Source of the DNA: Euwallacea fornicatus
Lineage: Eukaryota; Arthropoda; Insecta; Coleoptera; Curculionidae
DNA length: 64,000 bases
Reading direction: 5' to 3'
Assembly: GCF_040115645.1 (NCBI RefSeq)
Contig: NW_027096050.1
Span: forward strand, 430,001 to 494,000
Both the position numbers and the translations under genes were made by a program. Below, in pieces: positions 14,251-30,200 of this stretch; position 1 is the first letter of the stretch, and each line of letters begins with the position of its first letter. Under the pieces are notes generated by a model, which worked only from the letters and a program-made list of their open reading frames with translations, was not told the DNA's origin and did not search any database.

Positions 14251-17150
14251 AAAGTACTATTTTTTTGGGAAATTCAACAAGATGCAATCATGATGTGTTG
14301 TGTCATCTTAAAGATCTCGTCGAGCTGATTAATTTGACACTTTGTTTAAGACATTTGGTCATCATTTGTCGGAGTTATCGAGCTTCAAAATTTGAAAAGT
14401 CACAAAAGTTGTGTATTTGAGCACATAAAGTACTATTTTGCTGGGAAATTCAACAAGATGCAATCATGATGTGTTGTGTCATCTTAAAGATCTCGTCGAG
14501 CTGATTAATTTGACACTTTGTTTAAGACATTTGGTCATCATTTGTCGGAGTTATCGAGCTTCAAAATTTGAAAAGTCACAAAAGTTGTGTATTTGAGCAT
14601 ATAAAGTACTATTTTTCTTGGAAATTCAACAAGATGCAATCATGATGTGTTGTGTCATCTTAACAATCCCGTCGAGCTGATTAATTTGACACTTTGTTTA
14701 AGACATTTGGTCATCATTTGTCGAAGTTAACGAGATACAAAATTTGAAAAGTCACACAATTTGAGTGTTTGAGCATATAAAGTACTATTTTTCGTGGAAA
14801 TTCAACAAGATGCAATCATGATGTGTTGTGTCATCTTAACGATCTCGTCGAGCTGATTAATTTTCCACTTTGTTTAAGACATTTTGTCATCATTTGTCGA
14901 AGTTATCGAGATTCAAAATTTGAAAAGTCACACAATTTGAGTGTTTGAGCATATAAAGTACTATTTTTCTTGGAAATTCAACAAGATGCAATCATGATGT
15001 GTTGTGTCATCTTAACAATCCCGTCGAGCTGATTAATTTGACACTTTGTTTAAGACATTTGGTCATCATTTGTCGAAGTTAACGAGATTCAAAATTTGAA
15101 AAGTCACACAATTTGAGTGTTTGAGCATATAAAGTACTATTTTTCTTGGAAATTCAACAAGATGCAATCATGATGTGTTGTGTCATCTTAACAATCCCGT
15201 CGAGCTGATTAATTTGACACTTTGTTTAAGACATTTGGTCATCATTTGTCGAAGTTAACGAGATTCAAAATTTGAAAAGTCACACAATTTGAGTGTTTGA
15301 GCATATAAAGTACTATTTTTCTTGGAAATTCAACAAGATGCAATCATGATGTGTTGTGTCATCTTAACGATCCCGTCGAGCTGATTAATTTGACACTTTG
15401 TTTAAGACATTTGGTCATCATTTGTCGAAGTTATCGAGATTCAAAATATGAACAGTCGCACAATTTGAGTGTTTGAGCACATAAAGTACTATTTTTCTGG
15501 GAAATTCAACAAGATGCAATCATGATGTGTTGTGTCATCTTAACGATCCCCTCGAGCTGATTAATTTGACACTTTGTTTAAGACATTTGGTCATCATTTG
15601 TCGAAGTTATCGAGATTCAAAATTTGAAAAGTCACACAATTTGAGTGTTTGAGCATATAAAGTACTATTTTTCTGGGAAATTCAACAAGATGCAATCATG
15701 ATGTGTTGTGTCATCTTAACGATCTCGTCGAGCTGATTAATTTTCCACTTTGTTTAAGACATTTGGTCATCATTTGTCGAAGTTATCGAGATTCAAAATT
15801 TGAAAAGTCACACAATTTGAGTGTTTGAGCATATAAAGTACTATTTTTCTTGGAAATTCAACAAGATGCAATCATGATGTGTTGTGTCATCTTAACGATC
15901 CCGTCGAGCTGATTAATTTGACACTTTGTTTAAGACATTTGGTCATAATTTGTCGAAGTTAACGAGATTCAAAATTTGAAAAGTCACACAATTTGAGTGT
16001 TTGAGCATATAAAGTACTATTTTTCTGGGAAATTCAACAAGATGCAATCATGATGTGTTGTGTCATCTTAACGATCTCGTCGAGCTGATTAATTTTCCAC
16101 TTTGTTTAAGACATTTGTTCATAATTTGTCGAAGTTAACGAGATTCAAAATTTGAAAAGTCACACAATTTGAGTGTTTGAGCATATAAAGTACTATTTTT
16201 CTGGGAAATTCAACAAGATGCAATCATGATGTGTTGTGTCATCTTAACGATCTCGTCGAGCTGATTAATTTGACATTTTGTTTAAGATATTTGGTCATCA
16301 TTTGTCGAAGTTAACGAGATTCAAAATTTGAAAAGTCACACAATTTGAGTGTTTGAGCATATAAAGTACTATTTTTCTGGGAAATTCAACAAGATGCAAT
16401 CATGATGTGTTGTGTCATCTTAACGATCCCGTCGAGCTGATTAATTTGACACTTTGTTTAAGACATTTGGTCATCATTTGTCGAAGTTATCGAGAATCAA
16501 AATTTGAAAAGTCACACAATTTGAGTGTTTGAGCATATAAAGTACTATTTTTCTTGGAAATTCAACAAGATGCAATCATGATGTGTTGTGTCATCTTAAC
16601 GATCTCGTCGAGCTGATTAATTTGACACTTTGTTTAAGATATTTGGTCATCATTTGTCGAAGTTAACGAGATTCAAAATTTGAAAAGTCACACAATTTGA
16701 GTGTTTGAGCATATAAAGTACTATTTTTCTTGGAAATTCAACAAGATGCAATCATGATGTGTTGTGTCATCTTAACGATCCCGTCGAGCTGATTAATTTG
16801 ACACTTTGTTTAAGACATTTGGTCATAATTTGTCGAAGTTAACGAGATTCAAAATTTGAAAAGTCACACAATTTGAGTGTTTGAGCATATAAAGTACTAT
16901 TTTTCTGGGAAATTCAACAAGATGCAATCATGATGTGTTGTGTCATCTTAACGATCTCGTCGAGCTGATTAATTTGACACTTTGTTTAAGATATTTGTTC
17001 ATAATTTGTCGAAGTTAACGAGATTCAAAATTTGAAAAGTCACACAATTTGAGTGTTTGAGCATATAAAGTACTATTTTTCTGGGAAATTCAACAAGATG
17101 CAATCATGATGTGTTGTGTCATCTTAACGATCTCGTCGAGCTGATTAATT

Positions 17151-18558
17151 TGACATTTTGTTTAAGATATTTGGTCAGCATTTGTCGAAGTTAACGAGAT
17201 TCAAAATTTGAAAAGTCACACAATTTGAGTGTTTGAGCATATAAAGTACTATTTTTCTTGGAAATTCAACAAGATGCAATCATGATGTGTTGTGTCATCT
17301 TAACGATCCCGTCGAGCTGATTAATTTGACACTTTGTTTAAGACATTTGTTCATAATTTGTCGAAGTTAACGAGATTCAAAATTTGAAAAGTCACACAAT
17401 TTGAGTGTTTGAGCATATAAAGTACTATTTTTCTGGGAAATTCAACAAGATGCAATCATGATGTGTTGTGTCATCTTAACGATCTCGTCGAGCTGATTAA
17501 TTTGACATTTTGTTTAAGATATTTGGTCATCATTTGTCGAAGTTAACGAGATTCAAAATTTGAAAAGTCACACAATTTGAGTGTTTGAGCATATAAAGTA
17601 CTATTTTTCTTGGAAATTCAACAAGATGCAATCATGATGTGTTGTGTCATCTTAACGATCCCGTCGAGCTGATTAATTTGACACTTTGTTTAAGACATTT
17701 GTTCATAATTTGTCGAAGTTAACGAGATTCAAAATTTGAAAAGTCACACAATTTGAGTGTTTGAGCATATAAAGTACTATTTTTCTGGGAAATTCAACAA
17801 GATGCAATCATGATGTGTTGTGTCATCTTAACGATCTCGTCGAGCTGATTAATTTGACATTTTGTTTAAGATATTTGGTCATCATTTGTCGAAGTTAACG
17901 AGATTCAAAATTTGAAAAGTCACACAATTTGAGTGTTTGAGCATATAAAGTACTATTTTTCTTGGAAATTCAACAAGATGCAATCATGATGTGTTGTGTC
18001 ATCTTAACGATCCCGTCGAGCTGATTAATTTGACACTTTGTTTAAGACATTTGTTCATAATTTGTCGAAGTTAACGAGATTCAAAATTTGAAAAGTCACA
18101 CAATTTGAGTGTTTGAGCATATAAAGTACTATTTTTCTGGGAAATTCAACAAGATGCAATCATGATGTGTTGTGTCATCTTAACGATCTCGTCGAGCTGA
18201 TTAATTTGACATTTTGTTTAAGATATTTGGTCATCATTTGTCGAAGTTAACGAGATTCAAAATTTGAAAAGTCACACAATTTGAGTGTTTGAGCATATAA
18301 AGTACTATTTTTCTTGGAAATTCAACAAGATGCAATCATGATGTGTTGTGTCATCTTAACGATCCCGTCGAGCTGATTAATTTGACACTTTGTTTAAGAC
18401 ATTTGGTCATAATTTGTCGAAGTTAACGAGATTCAAAATTTGAAAAGTCACACAATTTGAGTGTTTGAGCATATAAAGTACTATTTTTCTGGGAAATTCA
18501 ACAAGATGCAATCATGATGTGTTGTGTCATCTTAACGATCTCGTCGAGCTGATTAATT
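17151..18558. repeat. Dimeric higher-order repeat, 352-bp unit
   Basis: The variant TGACATTTTG (instead of TGACACTTTG) occurs at 17151, 17503, 17855 and 18207, exactly 352 bp apart. It alternates with monomers carrying GATCCCGTCG and ATTTGTTCATAATT. The next copy is at 18735 (528 bp on), so the strict dimer breaks there. The right boundary is approximate. Confidence 0.85.
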
Positions 18559-21490
18559 TTCCACTTTGTTTAAGACATTTGTTCATAATTTGTCGAAGTT
18601 AACGAGATTCAAAATTTGAAAAGTCACACAATTTGAGTGTTTGAGCATATAAAGTACTATTTTTCTGGGAAATTCAACAAGATGCAATCATGATGTGTTG
18701 TGTCATCTTAACGATCTCGTCGAGCTGATTAATTTGACATTTTGTTTAAGATATTTGGTCATCATTTGTCGAAGTTAACGAGATTCAAAATTTGAAAAGT
18801 CACACAATTTGAGTGTTTGAGCATATAAAGTACTATTTTTCTGGGAAATTCAACAAGATGCAATCATGATGTGTTGTGTCATCTTAACGATCCCGTCGAG
18901 CTGATTAATTTGACACTTTGTTTAAGACATTTGGTCATCATTTGTCGAAGTTATCGAGAATCAAAATTTGAAAAGTCACACAATTTGAGTGTTTGAGCAT
19001 ATAAAGTACTATTTTTCTTGGAAATTCAACAAGATGCAATCATGATGTGTTGTGTCATCTTAACGATCTCGTCGAGCTGATTAATTTGACACTTTGTTTA
19101 AGATATTTGGTCATCATTTGTCGAAGTTAACGAGATTCAAAATTTGAAAAGTCACACAATTTGAGTGTTTGAGCATATAAAGTACTATTTTTCTTGGAAA
19201 TTCAACAAGATGCAATCATGATGTGTTGTGTCATCTTAACGATCCCGTCGAGCTGATTAATTTGACACTTTGTTTAAGATATTTGGTCATCATTTGTCGA
19301 AGTTAACGAGATTCAAAATTTGAAAAGTCACACAATTTGAGTGTTTGAGCATATAAAGTACTATTTTTCTGGGAAATTCAACAAGATGCAATCATGATGT
19401 GTTGTGTCATCTTAACGATCTCGTCGAGCTGATTAATTTTCCACTTTGTTTAAGACATTTGGTCATCATTTGTCGAAGTTAACGAGATTCAAAATTTGAA
19501 AAGTCACACAATTTGAGTGTTTGAGCATATAAAGTACTATTTTTCTGGGAAATTCAACAAGATGCAATCATGATGTGTTGTGTCATCTTAACGATCTCGT
19601 CGAGCTGATTAATTTTCCACTTTGTTTAAGACATTTGGTCATCATTTGTCGAAGTTAACGAGATTCAAAATTTGAAAAGTCACACAATTTGAGTGTTTGA
19701 GCATATAAAGTACTATTTTTCTGGGAAATTCAACAAGATGCAATCATGATGTGTTGTGTCATCTTAACGATCTCGTCGAGCTGATTAATTTTCCACTTTG
19801 TTTAAGACATTTGGTCATCATTTGTCGAAGTTAACGAGATTCAAAATTTGAAAAGTCACACAATTTGAGTGTTTGAGCATATAAAGTACTATTTTTCTTG
19901 GAAATTCAACAAGATGCAATCATGATGTGTTGTGTCATCTTAACGATCTCGTCGAGCTGATTAATTTGACACTTTGTTTAAGATATTTGTTCATAATTTG
20001 TCGAAGTTAACGAGATTCAAAATTTGAAAAGTCACACAATTTGAGTGTTTGAGCATATAAAGTACTATTTTTCTTGGAAATTCAACAAGATGCAATCATG
20101 ATGTGTTGTGTCATCTTAACGATCCCGTCGAGCTGATTAATTTGACACTTTGTTTAAGACATTTGGTCATCATTTGTCGAAGTTATCGAGATTCAAAATT
20201 TGAAAAGTCACACAATTTGAGTGTTTGAGCATATAAAGTACTATTTTTCTTGGAAATTCAACAAGATGCAATCATGATGTGTTGTGTCATCTTAACGATC
20301 CCATCGAGCTGATTAATTTGACACTTTGTTTAAGACATTTGGTCATCATTTGTCGAAGTTATCGAGATTCAAAATTTGAAAAGTCACACAATTTGAGTGT
20401 TTGAGCATATAAAGTACTATTTTTCTGGGAAATTCAACAAGATGCAATCATGATGTGTTGTGTCATCTTAACGATCTCGTCGAGCTGATTAATTTTCCAC
20501 TTTGTTTAAGACATTTGGTCATAATTTGTCGAAGTTAACGAGATTCAAAATTTGAAAAGTCACACAATTTGAGTGTTTGAGCACATAAAGTACTATTTTT
20601 CTGGGAAATTGAACAAGATGCAATCATGATGTGTTGTGTCATCTTAACGATCCCGTCGAGCTGATTAATTTGACACTTTGTTTAAGACATTTGGTCATCA
20701 TTTGTCGAAGTTATCGAGATTCAAAATTTGAAAAGTCACACAATTTGAGTGTTTGAGCATATAAAGTACTATTTTTCTGGGAAATTCAACAAGATGCAAT
20801 CATGATGTGTTGTGTCATCTTAACGATCTCGTCGAGCTGATTAATTTTCCACTTTGTTTAAGACATTTGGTCATAATTTGTCGAAGTTAACGAGATTCAA
20901 AATTTGAAAAGTCACACAATTTGAGTGTTTGAGCACATAAAGTACTATTTTTCTGGGAAATTGAACAAGATGCAATCATGATGTGTTGTGTCATCTTAAC
21001 GATCCCGTCGAGCTGATTAATTTGACACTTTGTTTAAGATATTTGTTCATAATTTGTCGAAGTTAACGAGATTCAAAATTTGAAAAGTCACACAATTTGA
21101 GTGTTTGAGCATATAAAGTACTATTTTTCTTGGAAATTCAACAAGATGCAATCATGATGTGTTGTGTCATCTTAACGATCTCGTCGAGCTGATTAATTTG
21201 ACACTTTGTTTAAGACATTTGGTCATCATTTGTCGAAGTTATCGAGATTCAAAATTTGAAAAGTCACACAATTTGAGTGTTTGAGCATATAAAGTACTAT
21301 TTTTCTTGGAAATTCAACAAGATGCAATCATGATGTGTTGTGTCATCTTAACGATCCCGTCGAGCTGATTAATTTGACACTTTGTTTAAGACATTTGGTC
21401 ATCATTTGTCGAAGTTATCGAGATTCAAAATTTGAAAAGTCACACAATTTGAGTGTTTGAGCATATAAAGTACTATTTTTCTGGGAAATT

Positions 21491-24400
21491 GAACAAGATG
21501 CAATCATGATGTGTTGTGTCATCTTAACGATCCCGTCGAGCTGATTAATTTGACACTTTGTTTAAGATATTTGTTCATAATTGGTCGAAGTTAACGAGAT
21601 TCAAAATTTGAAAAGTCACACAATTTGAGTGTTTGAGCATATAAAGTACTATTTTTCTTGGAAATTCAACAAGATGCAATCATGATGTGTTGTGTCATCT
21701 TAACGATCTCGTCGAGCTGATTAATTTTCCACTTTGTTTAAGACATTTGGTCATAATTTGTCGAAGTTAACGAGATTCAAAATTTGAAAAGTCACACAAT
21801 TTGAGTGTTTGAGCACATAAAGTACTATTTTTCTGGGAAATTGAACAAGATGCAATCATGATGTGTTGTGTCATCTTAACGATCCCGTCGAGCTGATTAA
21901 TTTGACACTTTGTTTAAGATATTTGTTCATAATTTGTCGAAGTTAACGAGATTCAAAATTTGAAAAGTCACACAATTTGAGTGTTTGAGCATATAAAGTA
22001 CTATTTTTCTTGGAAATTCAACAAGATGCAATCATGATGTGTTGTGTCATCTTAACGATCTCGTCGAGCTGATTAATTTGACACTTTGTTTAAGATATTT
22101 GTTCATAATTTGTCGAAGTTAACGAGATTCAAAATTTGAAAAGTCACACAATTTGAGTGTTTGAGCATATAAAGTACTATTTTTCTTGGAAATTCAACAA
22201 GATGCAATCATGATGTGTTGTGTCATCTTAACGATCCCGTCGAGCTGATTAATTTGACACTTTGTTTAAGACATTTGGTCATCATTTGTCGAAGTTATCG
22301 AGATTCAAAATTTGAAAAGTCACACAATTTGAGTGTTTGAGCATATAAAGTACTATTTTTCTTGGAAATTCAACAAGATGCAATCATGATGTGTTGTGTC
22401 ATCTTAACGATCCCATCGAGCTGATTAATTTGACACTTTGTTTAAGACATTTGGTCATCATTTGTCGAAGTTATCGAGATTCAAAATTTGAAAAGTCACA
22501 CAATTTGAGTGTTTGAGCATATAAAGTACTATTTTTCTGGGAAATTCAACAAGATGCAATCATGATGTGTTGTGTCATCTTAACGATCTCGTCGAGCTGA
22601 TTAATTTTCCACTTTGTTTAAGACATTTGGTCATAATTTGTCGAAGTTAACGAGATTCAAAATTTGAAAAGTCACACAATTTGAGTGTTTGAGCACATAA
22701 AGTACTATTTTTCTGGGAAATTGAACAAGATGCAATCATGATGTGTTGTGTCATCTTAACGATCCCGTCGAGCTGATTAATTTGACACATTGTTTAAGAC
22801 ATTTGATCATAATTTGTCGAAGTTAACGAGATTCAAAATTTGAAAAGTCACACAATTTGAGTGTTTGAGCATATAAAGTACTATTTTTCTTGGAAATTCA
22901 ACAAGATGCAATCATGATGTGTTGTGTCATCTTAACGATCTCGTCGAGCTGATTAATTTGACACTTTGTTTAAGATATTTGGTCATCATTTGTCGAAGTT
23001 AACGAGATTCAAAATTTGAAAAGTCACACAATTTGAGTGTTTGAGCATATAAAGTACTATTTTTCTGGGAAATTCAACAAGATGCAATCATGATGTGTTG
23101 TGTCATCTTAACGATCTCGTCGAGCTGATTAATTTTCCACTTTGTTTAAGACATTTGGTCATCATTTGTCGAAGTTAACGAGATTCAAAATTTGAAAAGT
23201 CACACAATTTGAGTGTTTGAGCATATAAAGTACAATTTTTCTGGGAAATTCAACAAGATGCAATCATGATGTGTTGTGTCATCTTAACGATCTCGTCGAG
23301 CTGATTAATTTGACACTTTGTTTAAGATATTTGTTCATAATTTGTCGAAGTTAACGAGATTCAAAATTTGAAAAGTCACACAATTTGAGTGTTTGAGCAT
23401 ATAAAGTACTATTTTTCTTGGAAATTCAACAAGATGCAATCATGATGTGTTGTGTCATCTTAACGATCCCGTCGAGCTGATTAATTTGACACTTTGTTTA
23501 AGACATTTGGTCATCATTTGTCGAAGTTATCGAGATTCAAAATTTGAAAAGTCACACAATTTGAGTGTTTGAGCATATAAAGTACTATTTTTCTTGGAAA
23601 TTCAACAAGATGCAATCATGATGTGTTGTGTCATCTTAACGATCCCATCGAGCTGATTAATTTGACACTTTGTTTAAGACATTTGGTCATCATTTGTCGA
23701 AGTTATCGAGATTCAAAATTTGAAAAGTCACACAATTTGAGTGTTTGAGCATATAAAGTACTATTTTTCTTGGAAATTCAACAAGATGCAATCATGATGT
23801 GTTGTGTCATCTTAACGATCCCGTCGAGCTGATTAATTTGACACTTTGTTTAAGACATTTGGTCATCATTTGTCGAAGTTATCGAGATTCAAAATTTGAA
23901 AAGTCACACAATTTGAGTGTTTGAGCATATAAAGTACTATTTTTCTTGGAAATTCAACAAGATGCAATCATGATGTGTTGTGTCATCTTAACGATCCCGT
24001 CGAGCTGATTAATTTGACACTTTGTTTAAGACATTTGGTCATCATTTGTCGAAGTTATCGAGATTCAAAATTTGAAAAGTCACACAATTTGAGTGTTTGA
24101 GCATATAAAGTACTATTTTTCTGGGAAATTCAACAAGATGCAATCATGATGTGTTGTGTCATCTTAACGATCTCGTCGAGCTGATTAATTTTCCACTTTG
24201 TTTAAGACATTTGGTCATCATTTGTCGAAGTTAACGAGATTCAAAATTTGAAAAGTCACACAATTTGAGTGTTTGAGCATATAAAGTACTATTTTTCTTG
24301 GAAATTCAACAAGATGCAATCATGATGTGTTGTGTCATCTTAACGATCCCGTCGAGCTGATTAATTTGACACTTTGTTTAAGACATTTGGTCATCATTTG

Positions 24401-27299
24401 TCGAAGTTATCGAGATTCAAAATTTGAAAAGTCACACAATTTGAGTGTTTGAGCATATAAAGTACTATTTTTCTTGGAAATTCAACAAGATGCAATCATG
24501 ATGTGTTGTGTCATCTTAACGATCCCATCGAGATGATTAATTTGACACTTTGTTTAAGACATTTGGTCATCATTTGTCGAAGTTATCGAGATTCAAAATT
24601 TGAAAAGTCACACAATTTGAGTGTTTGAGCATATAAAGTACTATTTTTCTTGGAAATTCAACAAGATGCAATCATGATGTGTTGTGTCATCTTAACGATC
24701 TCGTCGAGCTGATTAATTTGACACTTTGTTTAAGATATTTGTTCATAATTTGTCGAAGTTAACGAGATTCAAAATTTGAAAAGTCACACAATTTGAGTGT
24801 TTGAGCATATAAAGTACTATTTTTCTTGGAAATTCAACAAGATGCAATCATGATGTGTTGTGTCATCTTAACGATCCCGTCGAGCTGATTAATTTGACAC
24901 TTTGTTTAAGACATTTGGTCATCATTTGTCGAAGTTAACGAGATTCAAAATTTGAAAAGTCACACAATTTGAGTGTTTGAGCATATAAAGTACTATTTTT
25001 CTGGGAAATTCAACAAGATGCAATCATGATGTGTTGTGTCATCTTAACAATCCCGTCGAGCTGATTAATTTTCCACTTTGTTTAAGACATTTGTTCATAA
25101 TTTGTCGAAGTTAACGAGATTCAAAATTTGAAAAGTCACACAATTTGAGTGTTTGAGCATATAAAGTACTATTTTTCTGGGAAATTCAACAAGATGCAAT
25201 CATGATGTGTTGTGTCATCTTAACGATCTCGTCGAGCTGATTAATTTGACACTTTGTTTAAGACATTTGGTCATCATTTGTCGAAGTTAACGAGATTCAA
25301 AATTTGAAAAGTCACACAATTTGAGTGTTTGAGCATATAAAGTACTATTTTTCTTGGAAATTCAACAAGATGCAATCATGATGTGTTGTGTCATCTTAAC
25401 GATCCCGTCGAGCTGATTAATTTGACACTTTGTTTAAGACATTTGGTCATCATTTGTCGAAGTTAACGAGATTCAAAATTTGAAAAGTCACACAATTTGA
25501 GTGTTTGAGCATATAAAGTACTATTTTTCTGGGAAATTCAACAAGATGCAATCATGATGTGTTGTGTCATCTTAACAATCCCGTCGAGCTGATTAATTTT
25601 CCACTTTGTTTAAGACATTTGTTCATAATTTGTCGAAGTTAACGAGATTCAAAATTTGAAAAGTCACACAATTTGAGTGTTTGAGCATATAAAGTACTAT
25701 TTTTCTGGGAAATTGAACAAGATGCAATCATGATGTGTTGTGTCATCTTAACGATCCCGTCGAGCTGATTAATTTGACACTTTGTTTAAGACATTTGGTC
25801 ATCATTTGTCGAAGTTATCGAGATTCAAAATTTGAAAAGTCACACAATTTGAGTGTTTGAGCATATAAAGTACTATTTTTCTGGGAAATTCAACAAGATG
25901 CAATCATGATGTGTTGTGTCATCTTAACGATCTCGTCGAGCTGATTAATTTTCCACTTTGTTTAAGACATTTGGTCATAATTTGTCGAAGTTAACGAGAT
26001 TCAAAATTTGAAAAGTCACACAATTTGAGTGTTTGAGCACATAAAGTACTATTTTTCTGGGAAATTGAACAAGATGCAATCATGATGTGTTGTGTCATCT
26101 TAACGATCCCGTCGAGCTGATTAATTTGACACTTTGTTTAAGATATTTGTTCATAATTTGTCGAAGTTAACGAGATTCAAAATTTGAAAAGTCACACAAT
26201 TTGAGTGTTTGAGCATATAAAGTACTATTTTTCTTGGAAATTCAACAAGATGCAATCATGATGTGTTGTGTCATCTTAACGATCTCGTCGAGCTGATTAA
26301 TTTTCCACTTTGTTTAAGACATTTGGTCATAATTTGTCGAAGTTAACGAGATTCAAAATTTGAAAAGTCACACAATTTGAGTGTTTGAGCACATAAAGTA
26401 CTATTTTTCTGGGAAATTGAACAAGATGCAATCATGATGTGTTGTGTCATCTTAACGATCCCGTCGAGCTGATTAATTTGACACTTTGTTTAAGATATTT
26501 GTTCATAATTTGTCGAAGTTAACGAGATTCAAAATTTGAAAAGTCACACAATTTGAGTGTTTGAGCATATAAAGTACTATTTTTCTTGGAAATTCAACAA
26601 GATGCAATCATGATGTGTTGTGTCATCTTAACGATCTCGTCGAGCTGATTAATTTGACACTTTGTTTAAGATATTTGTTCATAATTTGTCGAAGTTAACG
26701 AGATTCAAAATTTGAAAAGTCACACAATTTGAGTGTTTGAGCATATAAAGTACTATTTTTCTTGGAAATTCAACAAGATGCAATCATGATGTGTTGTGTC
26801 ATCTTAACGATCCCGTCGAGCTGATTAATTTGACACTTTGTTTAAGACATTTGGTCATCATTTGTCGAAGTTATCGAGATTCAAAATTTGAAAAGTCACA
26901 CAATTTGAGTGTTTGAGCATATAAAGTACTATTTTTCTTGGAAATTCAACAAGATGCAATCATGATGTGTTGTGTCATCTTAACGATCCCATCGAGCTGA
27001 TTAATTTGACACTTTGTTTAAGACATTTGGTCATCATTTGTCGAAGTTATCGAGATTCAAAATTTGAAAAGTCACACAATTTGAGTGTTTGAGCATATAA
27101 AGTACTATTTTTCTGGGAAATTCAACAAGATGCAATCATGATGTGTTGTGTCATCTTAACGATCTCGTCGAGCTGATTAATTTTCCACTTTGTTTAAGAC
27201 ATTTGGTCATAATTTGTCGAAGTTAACGAGATTCAAAATTTGAAAAGTCACACAATTTGAGTGTTTGAGCACATAAAGTACTATTTTTCTGGGAAATTG
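21491..27299. repeat. Satellite segmental duplication, offset 4576 bp
   Basis: The rare variant GGGAAATTGAAC occurs at 21491, 21843 and 22723, and again at 26067, 26419 and 27299. Every pair is offset by exactly 4576 bp (26 x 176). The intervening monomer types follow the same order in both copies. This is a 26-monomer duplication; its outer limits cannot be placed exactly by eye. Confidence 0.8.
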
Positions 27300-30200
27300 A
27301 ACAAGATGCAATCATGATGTGTTGTGTCATCTTAACGATCCCGTCGAGCTGATTAATTTGACACTTTGTTTAAGACATTTGGTCATAATTTGTCGAAGTT
27401 ATCGAGATTCAAAATTTGAAAAGTCACACAATTTGAGTGTTTGAGCATATAAAGTACTATTTTTCTGGGAAATTCAACAAGATGCAATCATGATGTGTTG
27501 TGTCATCTTAACAATCCCGTCGAGCTGATTAATTTTCCACTTTGTTTAAGACATTTGTTCATAATTTGTCGAAGTTAACGAGATTCAAAATTTGAAAAGT
27601 CACACAATTTGAGTGTTTGAGCATATAAAGTACTATTTTTCTTGGAAATTCAACAAGATGCAATCATGATGTGTTGTGTCATCTTAACGATCCCGTCGAG
27701 CTGATTAATTTGACACTTTGTTTAAGACATTTGGTCATCATTTGTCGAAGTTAACGAGATTCAAAATTTGAAAAGTCACACAATTTGAGTGTTTGAGCAT
27801 ATAAAGTACTATTTTTCTGGGAAATTCAACAAGATGCAATCATGATGTGTTGTGTCATCTTAACGATCTCGTCGAGCTGATTAATTTTCCACTTTGTTTA
27901 AGACATTTGGTCATAATTTGTCGAAGTTAACGAGATTCAAAATTTGAAAAGTCACACAATTTGAGTGTTTGAGCACATAAAGTACTATTTTTCTGGGAAA
28001 TTGAACAAGATGCAATCATGATGTGTTGTGTCATCTTAACGATCCCGTCGAGCTGATTAATTTGACACTTTGTTTAAGACATTTGTTCATAATTTGTCGA
28101 AGTTAACGAGATTCAAAATTTGAAAAGTCACACAATTTGAGTGTTTGAGCATATAAAGTACTATTTTTCTTGGAAATTCAACAAGATGCAATCATGATGT
28201 GTTGTGTCATCTTAACGATCTCGTCGAGCTGATTAATTTGACACTTTGTTTAAGATATTTGGTCATCATTTGTCGAAGTTAACGAGATTCAAAATTTGAA
28301 AAGTCACACAATTTGAGTGTTTGAGCATATAAAGTACTATTTTTCTTGGAAATTCAACAAGATGCAATCATGATGTGTTGTGTCATCTTAACAATCCCGT
28401 CGAGCTGATTAATTTGACACATTGTTTAAGACATTTGATCATAATTTGTCGAAGTTAACGAGATTCAAAATTTGAAAAGTCACACAATTTGAGTGTTTGA
28501 GCATATAAAGTACTATTTTTCTGGGAAATTCAACAAGATGCAATCATGATGTGTTGTGTCATCTTAACGATCTCGTCGAGCTGATTAATTTTCCACTTTG
28601 TTTAAGACATTTGGTCATCATTTGTCGAAGTTAACGAGATTCAAAATTTGAAAAGTCACACAATTTGAGTGTTTGAGCATATAAAGTACTATTTTTCTGG
28701 GAAATTCAACAAGATGCAATCATGATGTGTTGTGTCATCTTAACGATCTCGTCGAGCTGATTAATTTGACACTTTGTTTAAGATATTTGGTCATCATTTG
28801 TCGAAGTTAACGAGATTCAAAATTTGAAAAGTCACACAATTTGAGTGTTTGAGCATATAAAGTACTATTTTTCTTGGAAATTCAACAAGATGCAATCATG
28901 ATGTGTTGTGTCATCTTAACGATCTCGTCGAGCTGATTAATTTGACACTTTGTTTAAGATATTTGGTCATCATTTGTCGAAGTTAACGAGATTCAAAATT
29001 TGAAAAGTCACACAATTTGAGTGTTTGAGCATATAAAGTACTATTTTTCTTGGAAATTCAACAAGATGCAATCATGATGTGTTGTGTCATCTTAACAATC
29101 CCGTCGAGCTGATTAATTTGACACATTGTTTAAGACATTTGATCATAATTTGTCGAAGTTAACGAGATTCAAAATTTGAAAAGTCACACAATTTGAGTGT
29201 TTGAGCATATAAAGTACTATTTTTCTGGGAAATTCAACAAGATGCAATCATGATGTGTTGTGTCATCTTAACGATCTCGTCGAGCTGATTAATTTTCCAC
29301 TTTGTTTAAGACATTTGGTCATCATTTGTCGAAGTTAACGAGATTCAAAATTTGAAAAGTCACACAATTTGAGTGTTTGAGCATATAAAGTACTATTTTT
29401 CTGGGAAATTCAACAAGATGCAATCATGATGTGTTGTGTCATCTTAACGATCTCGTCGAGCTGATTAATTTGACACTTTGTTTAAGATATTTGTTCATAA
29501 TTTGTCGAAGTTAACGAGATTCAAAATTTGAAAAGTCACACAATTTGAGTGTTTGAGCATATAAAGTACTATTTTTCTTGGAAATTCAACAAGATGCAAT
29601 CATGATGTGTTGTGTCATCTTAACGATCCCGTCGAGCTGATTAATTTGACACTTTGTTTAAGACATTTGGTCATCATTTGTCGAAGTTATCGAGATTCAA
29701 AATTTGAAAAGTCACACAATTTGAGTGTTTGAGCATATAAAGTACTATTTTTCTTGGAAATTCAACAAGATGCAATCATGATGTGTTGTGTCATCTTAAC
29801 GATCCCATCGAGCTGATTAATTTGACACTTTGTTTAAGACATTTGGTCATCATTTGTCGAAGTTATCGAGATTCAAAATTTGAAAAGTCACACAATTTGA
29901 GTGTTTGAGCATATAAAGTACTATTTTTCTTGGAAATTCAACAAGATGCAATCATGATGTGTTGTGTCATCTTAACGATCCCGTCGAGCTGATTAATTTG
30001 ACACTTTGTTTAAGACATTTGGTCATCATTTGTCGAAGTTATCGAGATTCAAAATTTGAAAAGTCACACAATTTGAGTGTTTGAGCATATAAAGTACTAT
30101 TTTTCTTGGAAATTCAACAAGATGCAATCATGATGTGTTGTGTCATCTTAACGATCCCGTCGAGCTGATTAATTTGACACTTTGTTTAAGACATTTGGTC

